Shown here piece after piece: positions 26,139-34,965 of a stretch of DNA of 64,000 bases. The notes beneath the pieces are model-generated. The model did not search any database and had not been told where the DNA came from. It was given only the letters and a program-made list of their open reading frames with translations. The translations under genes and the position numbers were made by a program. The number at the start of each line of letters is the position of its first letter. The stretch's first letter is position 1. The stretch covers positions 124,001-188,000 of the forward strand of contig NZ_QPIW01000007.1 of NCBI RefSeq assembly GCF_003339505.1, written 5' to 3'. This stretch comes from Runella aurantiaca (GTDB lineage Bacteria > Bacteroidota > Bacteroidia > Cytophagales > Spirosomataceae).

Positions 26139-28076
26139 ATGATTGAGCATTTACTGACTAGATATTCTACCCGCTTCGTATCACGACATTTGATATTAGC
26201 CATTGATATAGCAGTCGTTATTGTGGCTTTTTTTATTGCCTGTACCCTCCGATTCAACCTCGAAATATCTGCCGTAAACTGGTCGCTCTATAAATACTAC
26301 CTGTTGGTTTTGCTGGCCAACAGAATCATTTTTTTCTTCTATTTTCGGTCGTACACGGGTATTGTTCGCCACACCAGCATTGCTGATACGTCCCTGATTT
26401 TTAAGGCCATTACAATAAGTAGTCTGTTGACCCTGATAATCTCGGTGGCCTTGTCTCGCACTACCGACAATAATCTTTTTTACATTCCAATTTCCATCCT
26501 TAGCATTGAGTATTTCATCTCATTGTTTTTGATGATTGCGAGTCGTTTATTGGTAAAAAATATTTATAAAACACTGATTGTCAATGCCCCAGGAGAAAAA
26601 GTAAACGTTCTGATTTATGGTGCGGGAGAGCTGGGAATTTTAATCAAAAACACCCTACTCCGCAACCGCCACAAAAAATATAACATCCTCGGATTCATTG
26701 ATGACAATCCGTCATTAAGCTTTAAATCACTTGAGGGAGTCGTGGTTTATTCCGAATCAGACGCCGTCAATCAGTTCATCGAAGGCCATAATCCAGAAGA
26801 TATTGAAGTGATTTTGGCCATCAACGACATTAAACCACAGCGTAAAAACCAAATCATTGAGCGTTTTTTAAAGCAGGACATCATCGTCAAAGTAGCCCCC
26901 TCTATTTATGACAAACTGGGTGATTATCAACTAAAAACGGAAGAAATTCGGAATATCCGCATCGAAGATTTGCTCGAACGCGATCCGATTCAGATTGATA
27001 ACCAAAACATAAGTCGCCAATTGGCTGGAAGAGTGGCGTTGGTAACGGGCGCGGCGGGCTCTATTGGGAGTGAAATCATTCGTCAACTGATTCGTTTTCA
27101 GCCCAAAACCCTCATTTTACTCGACCAATCCGAATCGGGGCTTTATGATTTGGATAATGAATTGAAGCAACAATTTAGAAAATATTTAGGCGACGGAACA
27201 AGGGTTATTTTACAAGTAGCTGACGCAACGGATGAAATCCGGATGCGGCATATTTTTAGTCAGTATCATCCTCATTTTGTTTTTCACGCGGCCGCTTACA
27301 AGCACGTTCCGCTGATGGAAGACCATCCATACGAGGCGATTAAAGTAAATGTTTTCGGAACAAAAATTCTGGCAGATTTGGCCGTCGAAACGGGCGTCAA
27401 TAAATTTGTTATGATTTCGACCGACAAGGCGGTAAACCCCACCAATGTTATGGGCGCAACCAAACGTTTGGCCGAATTATACGTTCAAAGTCTCAACAAT
27501 CGTTTCCCCAACAGTACGCGTTTTATCACCACCCGTTTTGGAAATGTACTCGGCTCCAACGGTTCGGTGGTTCCGCTGTTTCAGAAACAAATTCAGGCAG
27601 GCGGGCCAATTACCGTCACCCACCCCGATGTTATCCGCTATTTTATGACCATCCCCGAAGCCTGTCAATTGGTGTTGGAAGCGGGAAGCATGGGCAAAGG
27701 CGGCGAAATTTTCGTATTTGACATGGGAGAACCCGTTAGAATTGCCGACTTAGCCCAAAAAATGATTAAGCTCTCCGGTTTACGCCTTGAGAAAGACATC
27801 CAAATCACGTATACTGGCCTGCGGCCTGGCGAGAAACTTTACGAAGAGCTACTGAGCGACAAAGAGCGCACCGTTGCCACCTACCACCCCAAAATTCAGA
27901 TTGCAAAGGTATATTCTTCCCCTTTTACCGAAATTACGGCCTCACTCCAAGACCTACGAAAAGCGCTCAGAGAAGGCGACAAAGCCCTGATGGTTACGCA
28001 CTTAAAAACAATTGTGCCAGAATTCATCAGCAACAACTCGATGTACGAAGAATTGGATGGATTAGAACTCAGTTAA
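26139..28076 (+). CDS. membrane-bound nucleotide-sugar dehydratase/epimerase (CapD/PglF/WbpM-like)
   Basis: From the ATG at 26139 the product is 645 residues. Four membrane helices (about residues 15-140) are followed by a first nucleotide-binding domain with VLIYGAGELGILIKN and a catalytic SDR domain. That domain carries ALVTGAAGSIGSEIIRQLIR, FHAAAYKHVPLMED, VMISTDKAVNPTNVMGATKR, TRFGNVLGSNGSVVPLF and GLRPGEKLYEELL. In this family the usual SDR Tyr is replaced by Met (in NVMGATKR). It should convert a UDP-HexNAc, commonly by 4,6-dehydration or 5-epimerisation, for capsule, O-antigen or glycoprotein synthesis. No glycosyltransferase cluster is visible beside it. nnr follows after 10 bp and is probably in the same transcript. 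Confidence 0.93.
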   Translation: MIEHLLTRYSTRFVSRHLILAIDIAVVIVAFFIACTLRFNLEISAVNWSLYKYYLLVLLANRIIFFFYFRSYTGIVRHTSIADTSLIFKAITISSLLTLIISVALSRTTDNNLFYIPISILSIEYFISLFLMIASRLLVKNIYKTLIVNAPGEKVNVLIYGAGELGILIKNTLLRNRHKKYNILGFIDDNPSLSFKSLEGVVVYSESDAVNQFIEGHNPEDIEVILAINDIKPQRKNQIIERFLKQDIIVKVAPSIYDKLGDYQLKTEEIRNIRIEDLLERDPIQIDNQNISRQLAGRVALVTGAAGSIGSEIIRQLIRFQPKTLILLDQSESGLYDLDNELKQQFRKYLGDGTRVILQVADATDEIRMRHIFSQYHPHFVFHAAAYKHVPLMEDHPYEAIKVNVFGTKILADLAVETGVNKFVMISTDKAVNPTNVMGATKRLAELYVQSLNNRFPNSTRFITTRFGNVLGSNGSVVPLFQKQIQAGGPITVTHPDVIRYFMTIPEACQLVLEAGSMGKGGEIFVFDMGEPVRIADLAQKMIKLSGLRLEKDIQITYTGLRPGEKLYEELLSDKERTVATYHPKIQIAKVYSSPFTEITASLQDLRKALREGDKALMVTHLKTIVPEFISNNSMYEELDGLELS

Positions 28077-28086
28077 ACAACGAGCA

Positions 28087-29571
28087 ATGAAAGTCTTTTC
28101 CGTAAATCAAATACGTGCATGGGATGCATTTACCAATGCTCACGAGCCCATTCATTCCATTGATTTAATGGAACGTGCCTCCGTTGCGTTTATAAAGTGG
28201 TTTTGTGCCCACTTTGATGATCAGCGCCCGGTCAATATCATCTGTGGAATGGGCAATAATGGAGGAGATGGTTTGGCCATCGCCCGAATATTGATTCAAA
28301 AATGTTACGCTGTTAGGGTCTACATTGTAAAACATACCGAAAGGGGCACACCCGATTTTGCCCAAAATCTGCAACGACTTCATCCACAAACCACCATTCA
28401 ATGGATTGAACAGGAGGCAGAAATTCCAACCTTTTCCCCCAACTCTTTTGTCATTGATGCGCTGTTGGGTTCGGGCCTGTCCCGACCCGCCACGGGACTC
28501 ATCGCCAAAGTCATTCAGCAAGTCAATGATTCGGAAGCAACGACTATTTCTGTCGACATCGCTAGTGGTCTTTTTGCCGATACTCCCAATGCCCCCTCAG
28601 ACGTCATCATCAAGCCTGCCTACACGGTTGCTTTTCAGTGCCCAAAATTGGCTTTTTTTCAGCCTCAATGCGCCGAGTACGTCGGCGAATGGCATCTTGT
28701 TTCGATTGGCCTTTCAGAAAGCTACGAAGCCCAAACGCCAACGCCTTATTTTTACACAACGGCCGCTACCCTTTCGCCCCTTATTAAAGCCCGTAAAAAG
28801 TATTCGCACAAAGGTTCTTTTGGGCACGCTTTGTTGATTGGCGGGAGTTACGGCAAAATGGGCTCGATTGTTCTGTCAGCAAAGGCCTGTCTCCGCTCGG
28901 GGGCTGGACTCCTGACGGTACAGGCACCGCGTTGTGGTTACGACATTCTTCAAACAAGCCTCCCCGAAGCCATGGTCCTACCCGACTGGCATTGGATGGT
29001 CAATACAACGGTTCCTGATATTGAACCTTATTCCGCCATCGGAATTGGCCCAGGATTGGGGCAGGACCCACAAACACTCTTGATGTTACAGGGGCTTTTA
29101 AGTTCCCTTTCTTCGCCCATTGTTTTGGACGCAGACGCCCTTAATTTGCTCAGCAAACACCCTGATTTACTGCATTTTATACCAAAAAATTCCATCTTAA
29201 CCCCACATCCCAAGGAGTTTCAAAGGTTGCTGAATGAGCAATGGAAAGATGATTTTGAAAAAATAGCCCTGTTGCGCGCATTTGCCCAAAAACATCAACT
29301 CATCGTCTGTCTGAAAGGCGCTCATACCGCAGTAGCATTGCCCAATGGAAGCGTTCATTTTAATTCGACTGGCAACCCAGGCATGGCAACGGGTGGCAGC
29401 GGGGATGTATTGACGGGAATTATTACGGGCTTACTCGCTCAAGGAATGCCTCCCGCCGATGCGGCTATTTTTGGCGTATTTCAGCACGGCAATGCAGGCG
29501 ACCGCGCCGCACAAAAATGCACGCAACCCGCGCTTATTGCGTCTGATATTATTAATGAGATGGGGTGGTAA
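28087..29571 (+). CDS. nnr: bifunctional NAD(P)H-hydrate epimerase / ADP-dependent dehydratase
   Basis: Nnr repairs damaged NADH and NADPH hydrates. The N-terminal YjeF_N domain (about residues 1-215) epimerises R and S forms and shows ERASVAFIKWF, CGMGNNGGDGLAIARIL and FVIDALLGSGLSRPATG. The C-terminal carbohydrate-kinase-like domain (about 225-494) dehydrates the S form with ADP. It has KGSFGHALLIGGSYGKMGSI, GIGPGLGQDPQTLL, LDADALNLL, LTPHPKEFQRLL and NPGMATGGSGDVLTGIITGL. The length of 494 residues is normal for the fused enzyme. It is convergent with trmD, with 33 bp between the stops. Confidence 0.96.
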   Translation: MKVFSVNQIRAWDAFTNAHEPIHSIDLMERASVAFIKWFCAHFDDQRPVNIICGMGNNGGDGLAIARILIQKCYAVRVYIVKHTERGTPDFAQNLQRLHPQTTIQWIEQEAEIPTFSPNSFVIDALLGSGLSRPATGLIAKVIQQVNDSEATTISVDIASGLFADTPNAPSDVIIKPAYTVAFQCPKLAFFQPQCAEYVGEWHLVSIGLSESYEAQTPTPYFYTTAATLSPLIKARKKYSHKGSFGHALLIGGSYGKMGSIVLSAKACLRSGAGLLTVQAPRCGYDILQTSLPEAMVLPDWHWMVNTTVPDIEPYSAIGIGPGLGQDPQTLLMLQGLLSSLSSPIVLDADALNLLSKHPDLLHFIPKNSILTPHPKEFQRLLNEQWKDDFEKIALLRAFAQKHQLIVCLKGAHTAVALPNGSVHFNSTGNPGMATGGSGDVLTGIITGLLAQGMPPADAAIFGVFQHGNAGDRAAQKCTQPALIASDIINEMGW

Positions 29572-29604
29572 CCAAGAAAATCGGAGTTAACCCCTGCTAA
29601 AAGT

Positions 29605-30279
29605 TCAATCTAATAAATCGGGCCTACGGGTGCGGGTGCGCTCCAGAGATTGTTGAAAACGCCAATCTGAAATTTTGGCCTCATGGCCCGAAAGAAGAAT
29701 GTCGGGGACTTTCCAACCCTCAAATTCGGCAGGGCGGGTATATACCGGTGGGGCCAGTAAATTATCCTGAAATGAATCCGTTAGGGCCGAAGTTTCGTCA
29801 TTTAATACCCCTGGAATAAGCCGAATAATGGAATCAGCAACGACGCAGGCGGCAAGCTCTCCTCCCGATAGTACATAGTCGCCAATGCTGATTTCTTTGG
29901 TAATGAAGTGTTCACGAAGACGCTCATCGACGCCTTTGTAATGTCCACACAAAATGATAAGGTTCTGGGTCATCGACAGCCGATTGGCCATTTTTTGCTC
30001 ATAGCGTTCCCCGTCGGGAGTCATGTAAATGACTTCGTCGTACGTGCGTTCTGCCTGTAACTGACGGATACATTTGGCAATCGGTTCAATCATCAACACC
30101 ATGCCTGCCCCCCCGCCAAAGGCATAATCATCCACCTGACGCTGTTTGTTGGTTGAATAATCGCGCAGGTCGTGTACGTGTACCTGTGCGTGGTTGGCGT
30201 CTTGGGCGCGTTTTAGGATAGAATGAGCAAAAAAGCTATCCAACAAACGCGGCAAACAAGTGATGATATCAATGCGCAT
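29605..30279 (-). CDS. trmD: tRNA (guanine37-N1)-methyltransferase
   Basis: TrmD methylates G37 next to the anticodon and prevents frameshifting. The 224-residue product has the SPOUT trefoil-knot features: [72 protein letters not shown], and [20 protein letters not shown]. The C-terminal domain has [20 protein letters not shown], then [10 protein letters not shown]. It starts two bases after the rimM stop codon and is the last gene of the rpsP-rimM-trmD group. Confidence 0.98.
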   Translation of the reverse strand: MRIDIITCLPRLLDSFFAHSILKRAQDANHAQVHVHDLRDYSTNKQRQVDDYAFGGGAGMVLMIEPIAKCIRQLQAERTYDEVIYMTPDGERYEQKMANRLSMTQNLIILCGHYKGVDERLREHFITKEISIGDYVLSGGELAACVVADSIIRLIPGVLNDETSALTDSFQDNLLAPPVYTRPAEFEGWKVPDILLSGHEAKISDWRFQQSLERTRTRRPDLLD

Positions 30280-30281
30280 AA

Positions 30282-30851
30282 TTATTCTTGTTCGTCTTCC
30301 TGTCCGTCTTCGGGCGTGGTGGTTTCTTCGGTGTATACTTCCAACAATCCTTCGGGCAACGCTACATGCAGGTTTTTTTGTTCACGATCCACTCTCAAAA
30401 CAATGTCATCATTGACAGGAATCAGTACTTCATTTCCGTTATAACTCATCGCGATCAAGTCCTGGGTTGACATCGTATATACCGTCGTGACGGTTCCGAG
30501 CGCGCCCAATTTTTCATCCACCACTTTAAATCCAATGATTTCGTGGTAATAGAATTGGCTTCCGTCCAACTCATCCAAGGTCTCTTCGGGCAGAAACAAC
30601 GCGCAGTTAATCAGCGGCATAGCGGCTTCGATGGAATTAATATCCTCAAACTTCACGATGGCCTTACTGCCCTTCTGAACGTTGATGTTTTTGATAAAAT
30701 AAGGGACAAGCTGTCCTTTTATTTCTACAAACACCGAATCCAGTTCGTCGTAATCTTCTGGAAAATCAACATCCAGAAAAATGACCACCTCACCGCGCGT
30801 GCCGTGGGTACGGGTGATGTGTCCTAATTGAAAACAATCGTTGTACTGCAT
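30282..30851 (-). CDS. rimM: ribosome maturation factor RimM
   Basis: RimM helps assemble the head of the 30S subunit and binds S19. The 189-residue product begins [20 protein letters not shown], the conserved start of the family. It contains the PRC-barrel linker [20 protein letters not shown] with VTTVYTM and ends [20 protein letters not shown] followed by an acidic tail (about residues 172-189). It lies between rpsP and trmD, as in most bacteria. Unusually, a strong terminator hairpin precedes it, so its expression may be lower than that of rpsP. Confidence 0.95.
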   Translation of the reverse strand: MQYNDCFQLGHITRTHGTRGEVVIFLDVDFPEDYDELDSVFVEIKGQLVPYFIKNINVQKGSKAIVKFEDINSIEAAMPLINCALFLPEETLDELDGSQFYYHEIIGFKVVDEKLGALGTVTTVYTMSTQDLIAMSYNGNEVLIPVNDDIVLRVDREQKNLHVALPEGLLEVYTEETTTPEDGQEDEQE

Positions 30852-30862
30852 AATTTTGTATT

Positions 30863-30905
30863 AAAAAAAATGGTATGAACCTATCAAAAGAGGCTCATAC
30901 CATTT
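30863..30905 (-). terminator. intrinsic terminator or attenuator between rpsP and rimM
   Basis: On the minus strand a stem of 14 pairs and one mismatch forms between 30905-30891 and 30882-30868 (ends AAATGGTATGA and TCATACCATTT, inner CCT/AGG). Eight T residues follow, complementary to 30863-30870. It starts 17 bases after the rpsP stop and ends about 12 bases before the rimM start. It should stop most transcripts after rpsP. Confidence 0.8.
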
Positions 30906-30921
30906 ATGAAAGCTTTCACAA

Positions 30922-31446
30922 TTATTCAGCAGCTTCTTCGGCAGGGGCAGCAGCTTCTTCAGCGGCAGGTTCTGCAGCAGGAGCTTCTTCCACTACGTTT
31001 TTCTTAGCAATAGCAGCAGCGCGAGCTTCATTTACTTTACGTTCAGCTTCCAATTGAGCTGATTTTGTAACTGCTTGTTTTTTGTCTAAGCCATCTTTTT
31101 TGGCTTCAACTCTTCCAAGCTTCTCTTGTTTCCAAGCTTCGAAACGTTCGTCAGCTACTTCCTGGGTAATAGCGCCTTTGATTACACCTACTTGCAAGTG
31201 TTTACGCATCAATACACCTTCGTGGCTCAGAATAGAACGGGTTGTGTCAGTAGGCTGAGCACCGTTAAGGAGCCATTTTACCGCTTTGTCCACGTTCAAA
31301 ACAATCTTAGTTGGATTCGAGATTGGATTGTATGTACCCAATTTCTCAATAAAGCGACCATCACGTGGTGCTTTAGCATCAGCTACAACGATATCATACA
31401 TAGCTGCTTTTTTGCGTCCACGACGCGCTAAACGAATTCTTACCAT
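30922..31446 (-). CDS. rpsP: 30S ribosomal protein S16
   Basis: The N-terminal ~85 residues match S16: MVRIRLARRGRKKAAMYDIV, APRDGRFIEKLGTYNP and WLLNGAQPTDTTRSIL. The protein is 174 residues, about twice the usual length. The extension (about 90-174) is a charged helix followed by a tail very rich in Ala and Glu, a form known in Bacteroidota. It is the first gene of the rpsP-rimM-trmD group. The leader contains a short hairpin (31470-31486) and a TACTTTTG promoter box lies at 31502-31509. Confidence 0.97.
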   Translation of the reverse strand: MVRIRLARRGRKKAAMYDIVVADAKAPRDGRFIEKLGTYNPISNPTKIVLNVDKAVKWLLNGAQPTDTTRSILSHEGVLMRKHLQVGVIKGAITQEVADERFEAWKQEKLGRVEAKKDGLDKKQAVTKSAQLEAERKVNEARAAAIAKKNVVEEAPAAEPAAEEAAAPAEEAAE

Positions 31447-31469
31447 GGTATTTGCATTGGTTTACTTAT

Positions 31470-31486
31470 GAAGGATCACGTCCTTC
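31470..31486 (-). promoter_or_regulatory. hairpin in the rpsP leader
   Basis: GAAGGA (31470-31475) and TCCTTC (31481-31486) pair around a five-base loop, within the roughly 50-base 5' leader of rpsP. It may be a ribosomal-protein leader element through which S16 limits its own synthesis; this is inference from position only. Confidence 0.3.
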
Positions 31487-31501
31487 GGATGAAACGTGGC
31501 G

Positions 31502-31509
31502 CAAAAGTA
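31502..31509 (-). promoter_or_regulatory. -7 box of the rpsP operon
   Basis: TACTTTTG on the minus strand fits TAnnTTTG. Transcription would begin near 31495, about 49 bases before the ATG at 31446. No clear -33 TTTG is seen. Confidence 0.45.
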
Positions 31510-31559
31510 CGGTTTTTTTATAAAAAATAAAATAGGCACTTCCCATAAAATCAGAAAAA

Positions 31560-32261
31560 TCAGCACACACCTGTCTCAATATCACAGGCTTCGCCCGCAG
31601 CAACGGGGGCCTGAATCGGCGCTTTTAGGGCGATTTCGGGCAGGGCTTCCAAAAACAGCTCGGTAGGCTGCGCCCCCGAAACGGCATATTTATCGTTGAT
31701 GATGTAATACGGCACCCCACTTACCCCCATCAATCGATTTTGATACAATTGCTTATCGAGTTCTTCGGTCCCTACGTTGCCCACCAATACCTCACGCACT
31801 TTTTCGGCATCCAAGCCAATACCCGTGGCAAGTTGTAGGACCGTTTCAGTCTGGGTCAAATCTACTGTATCTTCAAAATAGGCCTTAAAAAATGTTTCGA
31901 CCATTTCCAATTGTTTGCCTTGTTGTTGGGCGTAGCCAATCAAACGGTGCAACGTATGGGTATTGGGAGATACCGTTTGATTTTCTAAATCAAAACGCAA
32001 GCCTTCAGCCGCTGCCACACCCGAAACCTGTTGAATAATTTGATTGTAACGGTCTTCGCTACCAAACTTTGCGACCAAACGCTCTTTGGTGTTTTCGCCT
32101 TCGGCAGGGGTATCGGGCGAAAGTTGAAAGGGTAAATAACGGAGTTCAAAAGTGTAGTCGTCTTTCAGTTGCTCAACGGCTTTTTCGAGGCGACGCTTTC
32201 CAATATAGCACCAAGGACATACTACATCAGATACAATGTCTATTTTAAGATGCGGTTTCAT
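31560..32261 (-). CDS. DsbA family oxidoreductase (FrnE-like)
   Basis: The 233-residue product has the thioredoxin-fold active site CPWC at residues 15-18 (DIVSDVVCPWCYIGKRRLE) directly at the N-terminus, with no signal peptide, so it acts in the cytoplasm. The helical insert and the cis-Pro loop in GVSGVPYYIINDKYAVSGAQ follow the FrnE/2-hydroxychromene isomerase-like branch of DsbA proteins. The C-terminus ends with two further cysteines (GEACDIETGVC), which could form a second redox or metal site. Its reaction is thiol-disulfide exchange on unknown partners. The subtilase gene lies directly upstream on the same strand, 16 bp away. Confidence 0.9.
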   Translation of the reverse strand: MKPHLKIDIVSDVVCPWCYIGKRRLEKAVEQLKDDYTFELRYLPFQLSPDTPAEGENTKERLVAKFGSEDRYNQIIQQVSGVAAAEGLRFDLENQTVSPNTHTLHRLIGYAQQQGKQLEMVETFFKAYFEDTVDLTQTETVLQLATGIGLDAEKVREVLVGNVGTEELDKQLYQNRLMGVSGVPYYIINDKYAVSGAQPTELFLEALPEIALKAPIQAPVAAGEACDIETGVC

Positions 32262-32277
32262 TCGGCAATTTTTGTGT

Positions 32278-33978
32278 TTATTTAATTACCTTCAAAACCC
32301 TCTCACGTTGATTATCGTTCATTTTTAAGAAATAGGCCCCATTTGCCAATGGTGGAAAAGTAATTTTTGCCGTGGCCTCATTTGCCAAAACCAACTGTTG
32401 ATACACCACCCGACCCGCCGCATCTAGCAGCTGAACCGACACGTTTTTTCCCGCATAAAGCGCCCCCCAATAAATGTTTACTTCAGAGGAAGCACCCAAC
32501 GGATTGGGATAAATATGAGCATCAACGGGCTTTATCCAATCCGCAATAGCCGTGACAGGGTATCTTTCTTTGGCCACCTGAACCGCGCTTTCAAAAGTGG
32601 GTATGCCGTACCCAAATTGGGGCGTCGGAGCACTGAAACGATCTCCTGCTCGGCGAATACAATCTACCACTTGCATGGCCGTTAGATACGGTTGCGATTG
32701 CCAAAAAGCCGTGACTAACCCCGCAATCAGCGGCGCAGAATACGAAGTACCGTTGCCCGCTGTGACGGTTCCGCTCTGGTTTGATAGCGTCGTGGCCTGA
32801 CCTCGGGCGCTGACATCGGGCTTAACGCGGCCATCGGCCGATGGCCCCAACGAACTGAAAGCTGCCAAACCTTTTAAGCTGTTAACGGCCCCAATCGCCA
32901 GCACCGAATCACCGTCGGAGGGCGCGCCGATGTATTTCCAAGGGCTGCTGCCCTCATTGCCAGCCGATGCCACCACCACCATGCCAACGCCTGCGGCCCA
33001 ATCTGCCGCTCTCGTTACGAGCGCATTCCGACCATTCATATCGGCATAGGTGTAATTATCGGCGGGGTTATCAAATTCAGTATAGCCCAACGAAGTATTA
33101 ATAACATCTACGCCCAAACTATCGGCGTATTCGGCCGCAAAAAGCCAATTAGCTTCTTCCAGATGCGATTCTGAGGCAGCATCTTCTGAGCGTAGCAACA
33201 CATACGACGCACTGTAAGCAGGCCCAATCAATGACCCCGGCAAATAGCTCGCCATGATACTAAATACGTTGTTACCGTGCGAATCATCCTCGTACACGCT
33301 CGTTTCTTTGGCAACAAAGTCGTAAGTAGCCACTACCCTTTTGTCATCAAAAATCGGCTTCAGGGCAGGGTTTGTATTTGAATTTCTGAAGCCGCCATCC
33401 AGAATCGCCACCAACATTCCAGCACCACTGTACCCTCGGTCGTGCATGGTATGGACACCCAACATTTCTATTTGATTTTGAGAAGAACCATAGTCCAGAC
33501 TTTCTTGTCCAAATTTTTGATGGGTGGTGGTGGTTTGATTCTCCGCCGAAAGACGGGCATTTATCAGTGCTCTACCAAACTCCAAGCCACTCACAAAAGG
33601 CAATGCACGGATGGCCGTAAGCTGCGCGGCATTGGCCTCGACCAGTACGGCATTCAACCAACGCGAGGTATACCAAATTTTGGCACCGGTTTGCCGAATT
33701 TGAGCTACGTAAGAAGCACTAACGGGCAAATCGCGGGTGCTAACGGGTATATTCTGCCGTAGACGCCGTTCAATGGCGCGTTGGCTCAAAAAAGCTTCGG
33801 GTTTGGTTAACGTAAACGTAGTCCCTGTTTTGTCTTTCAATAATACAAGGTACTTGGCCTGCTGCGCTTGTGCCGCCGACATCAACAGGTAAGCCGCCAT
33901 TAGTAACCCATAAAAAAAGGCCGTTGGCGGTGCAAACTCCCCCAATCCACCCTTACTGCGTTGTAAACTAAAATTCAT
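32278..33978 (-). CDS. secreted subtilisin-like serine protease with T9SS type A sorting tail
   Basis: The 566-residue protein carries an N-terminal signal peptide (cut near residue 38, SAAQA). A prodomain-like region of about 100 residues follows, then an S8 peptidase domain with a complete triad: Asp194 in VAILDGGFRN, His234 in DDSHGNNVF and Ser412 in GNGTSYSAPLIAG, plus the oxyanion region VVVASAGNEGSSPW. The last ~80 residues (from about 487, AHIYPNPLGASSEVNIYW to ANGAYFLKMNDNQRERVLKV) are a T9SS type A sorting domain. The enzyme should be exported through T9SS and degrade proteins at or beyond the surface. The DsbA-like gene follows 16 bp downstream. Confidence 0.94.
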   Translation of the reverse strand: MNFSLQRSKGGLGEFAPPTAFFYGLLMAAYLLMSAAQAQQAKYLVLLKDKTGTTFTLTKPEAFLSQRAIERRLRQNIPVSTRDLPVSASYVAQIRQTGAKIWYTSRWLNAVLVEANAAQLTAIRALPFVSGLEFGRALINARLSAENQTTTTHQKFGQESLDYGSSQNQIEMLGVHTMHDRGYSGAGMLVAILDGGFRNSNTNPALKPIFDDKRVVATYDFVAKETSVYEDDSHGNNVFSIMASYLPGSLIGPAYSASYVLLRSEDAASESHLEEANWLFAAEYADSLGVDVINTSLGYTEFDNPADNYTYADMNGRNALVTRAADWAAGVGMVVVASAGNEGSSPWKYIGAPSDGDSVLAIGAVNSLKGLAAFSSLGPSADGRVKPDVSARGQATTLSNQSGTVTAGNGTSYSAPLIAGLVTAFWQSQPYLTAMQVVDCIRRAGDRFSAPTPQFGYGIPTFESAVQVAKERYPVTAIADWIKPVDAHIYPNPLGASSEVNIYWGALYAGKNVSVQLLDAAGRVVYQQLVLANEATAKITFPPLANGAYFLKMNDNQRERVLKVIK

Positions 33979-34045
33979 AGCTGTTCCTGATTACCATTTG
34001 GATGAAAACTCTTTACATCATTACGTACAAAACCGCTCTTTTGTT

Positions 34046-34789
34046 TTATTCTTTGCCCGCAGTTTTAAACCGAAAATATTGCCGGGTACCAAAGTCAATT
34101 TTTGCCTTTCCGACACAAGCCGGCGAAGACGAGCAAAATTGCAATTGAATCCGTTCACGATATACCAATCCAACCTCGGCAGCGTATACCTCCACGCGTT
34201 TGTCCTGATTTACCAAGGTCGAATCATTTTGCTGAATAACCGTAGCCGTCTGGTCAAAAGTCGTGGTTCCTGAGGTATAAGGTTTATTGATGTTTTTCAG
34301 TTCGTAATTATCCTCCCCCGCATTGTTGTAAAGATTGCCGTTCCATACGTTCATTTCAGCGGGAGGAAACAACATCTTTACGTAATCTTTGCCGTTTTCG
34401 TTGCGCACGGCATGGTCGGTCAACAACCGCAACGTAATCGTAGAATCAGCTTGCCAACGTTGACCCTCGGCACCACGACGAAAACGAGCAATCCGATAGG
34501 CCGCTTGTCCCGTGGGGTCGGTATAGCGTTCGGCCACGACTTCTTTCAATTGATACTGCCGTACGGACACGCTCCCGTCGAGCGCGTATGCTTCTTCACT
34601 GACGTCGTATTCAACAAAACGGCCCAATTCAGATGGGAAAAACGCAGCACCCGTTGGCTGATTCAGGCAATCATCACATTTCTGACGTGTACATCCTGCC
34701 AGAAACACAAATAACATAAAATAGCTACCAGCGTATTTCAGAAGCACATTATTGGACCTAAAAAATGTAAAATATGACAAAATATACAT
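34046..34789 (-). CDS. putative lipoprotein of unknown function
   Basis: The 247-residue frame has a lipobox FLAGC (Cys33) after a hydrophobic stretch. Further cysteines, C-D-D-C, lie close behind. The body is beta-rich with many short strands (VEYDVSEEAYALDGSVSVRQ, YRIARFRRGAEGQRWQADST, KRVEVYAAEVGLVYRERIQL) and contains no motif I know. The real start may be an inner GTG at 34747, which would give a signal peptide of more usual length. It is probably anchored in the outer or inner membrane. It is divergent from the exporter operon, 177 bp away, and might be co-regulated with it. Confidence 0.75.
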   Translation of the reverse strand: MYILSYFTFFRSNNVLLKYAGSYFMLFVFLAGCTRQKCDDCLNQPTGAAFFPSELGRFVEYDVSEEAYALDGSVSVRQYQLKEVVAERYTDPTGQAAYRIARFRRGAEGQRWQADSTITLRLLTDHAVRNENGKDYVKMLFPPAEMNVWNGNLYNNAGEDNYELKNINKPYTSGTTTFDQTATVIQQNDSTLVNQDKRVEVYAAEVGLVYRERIQLQFCSSSPACVGKAKIDFGTRQYFRFKTAGKE

Positions 34790-34965
34790 ATAATGGGTTA
34801 TTATTGCTTTACTAAAAACCTAAAATTAGAATTAAATTAGAATTGAAAAAAATCGGAACAAATATAGCGTCTTAATGCTTTTTAGTTCAACAGCATACTG
34901 GATAATCGATAAAAGGTAAAATCAATTATTGCAAATGCCTATTTTTTTCACTACCCACTCGTACC

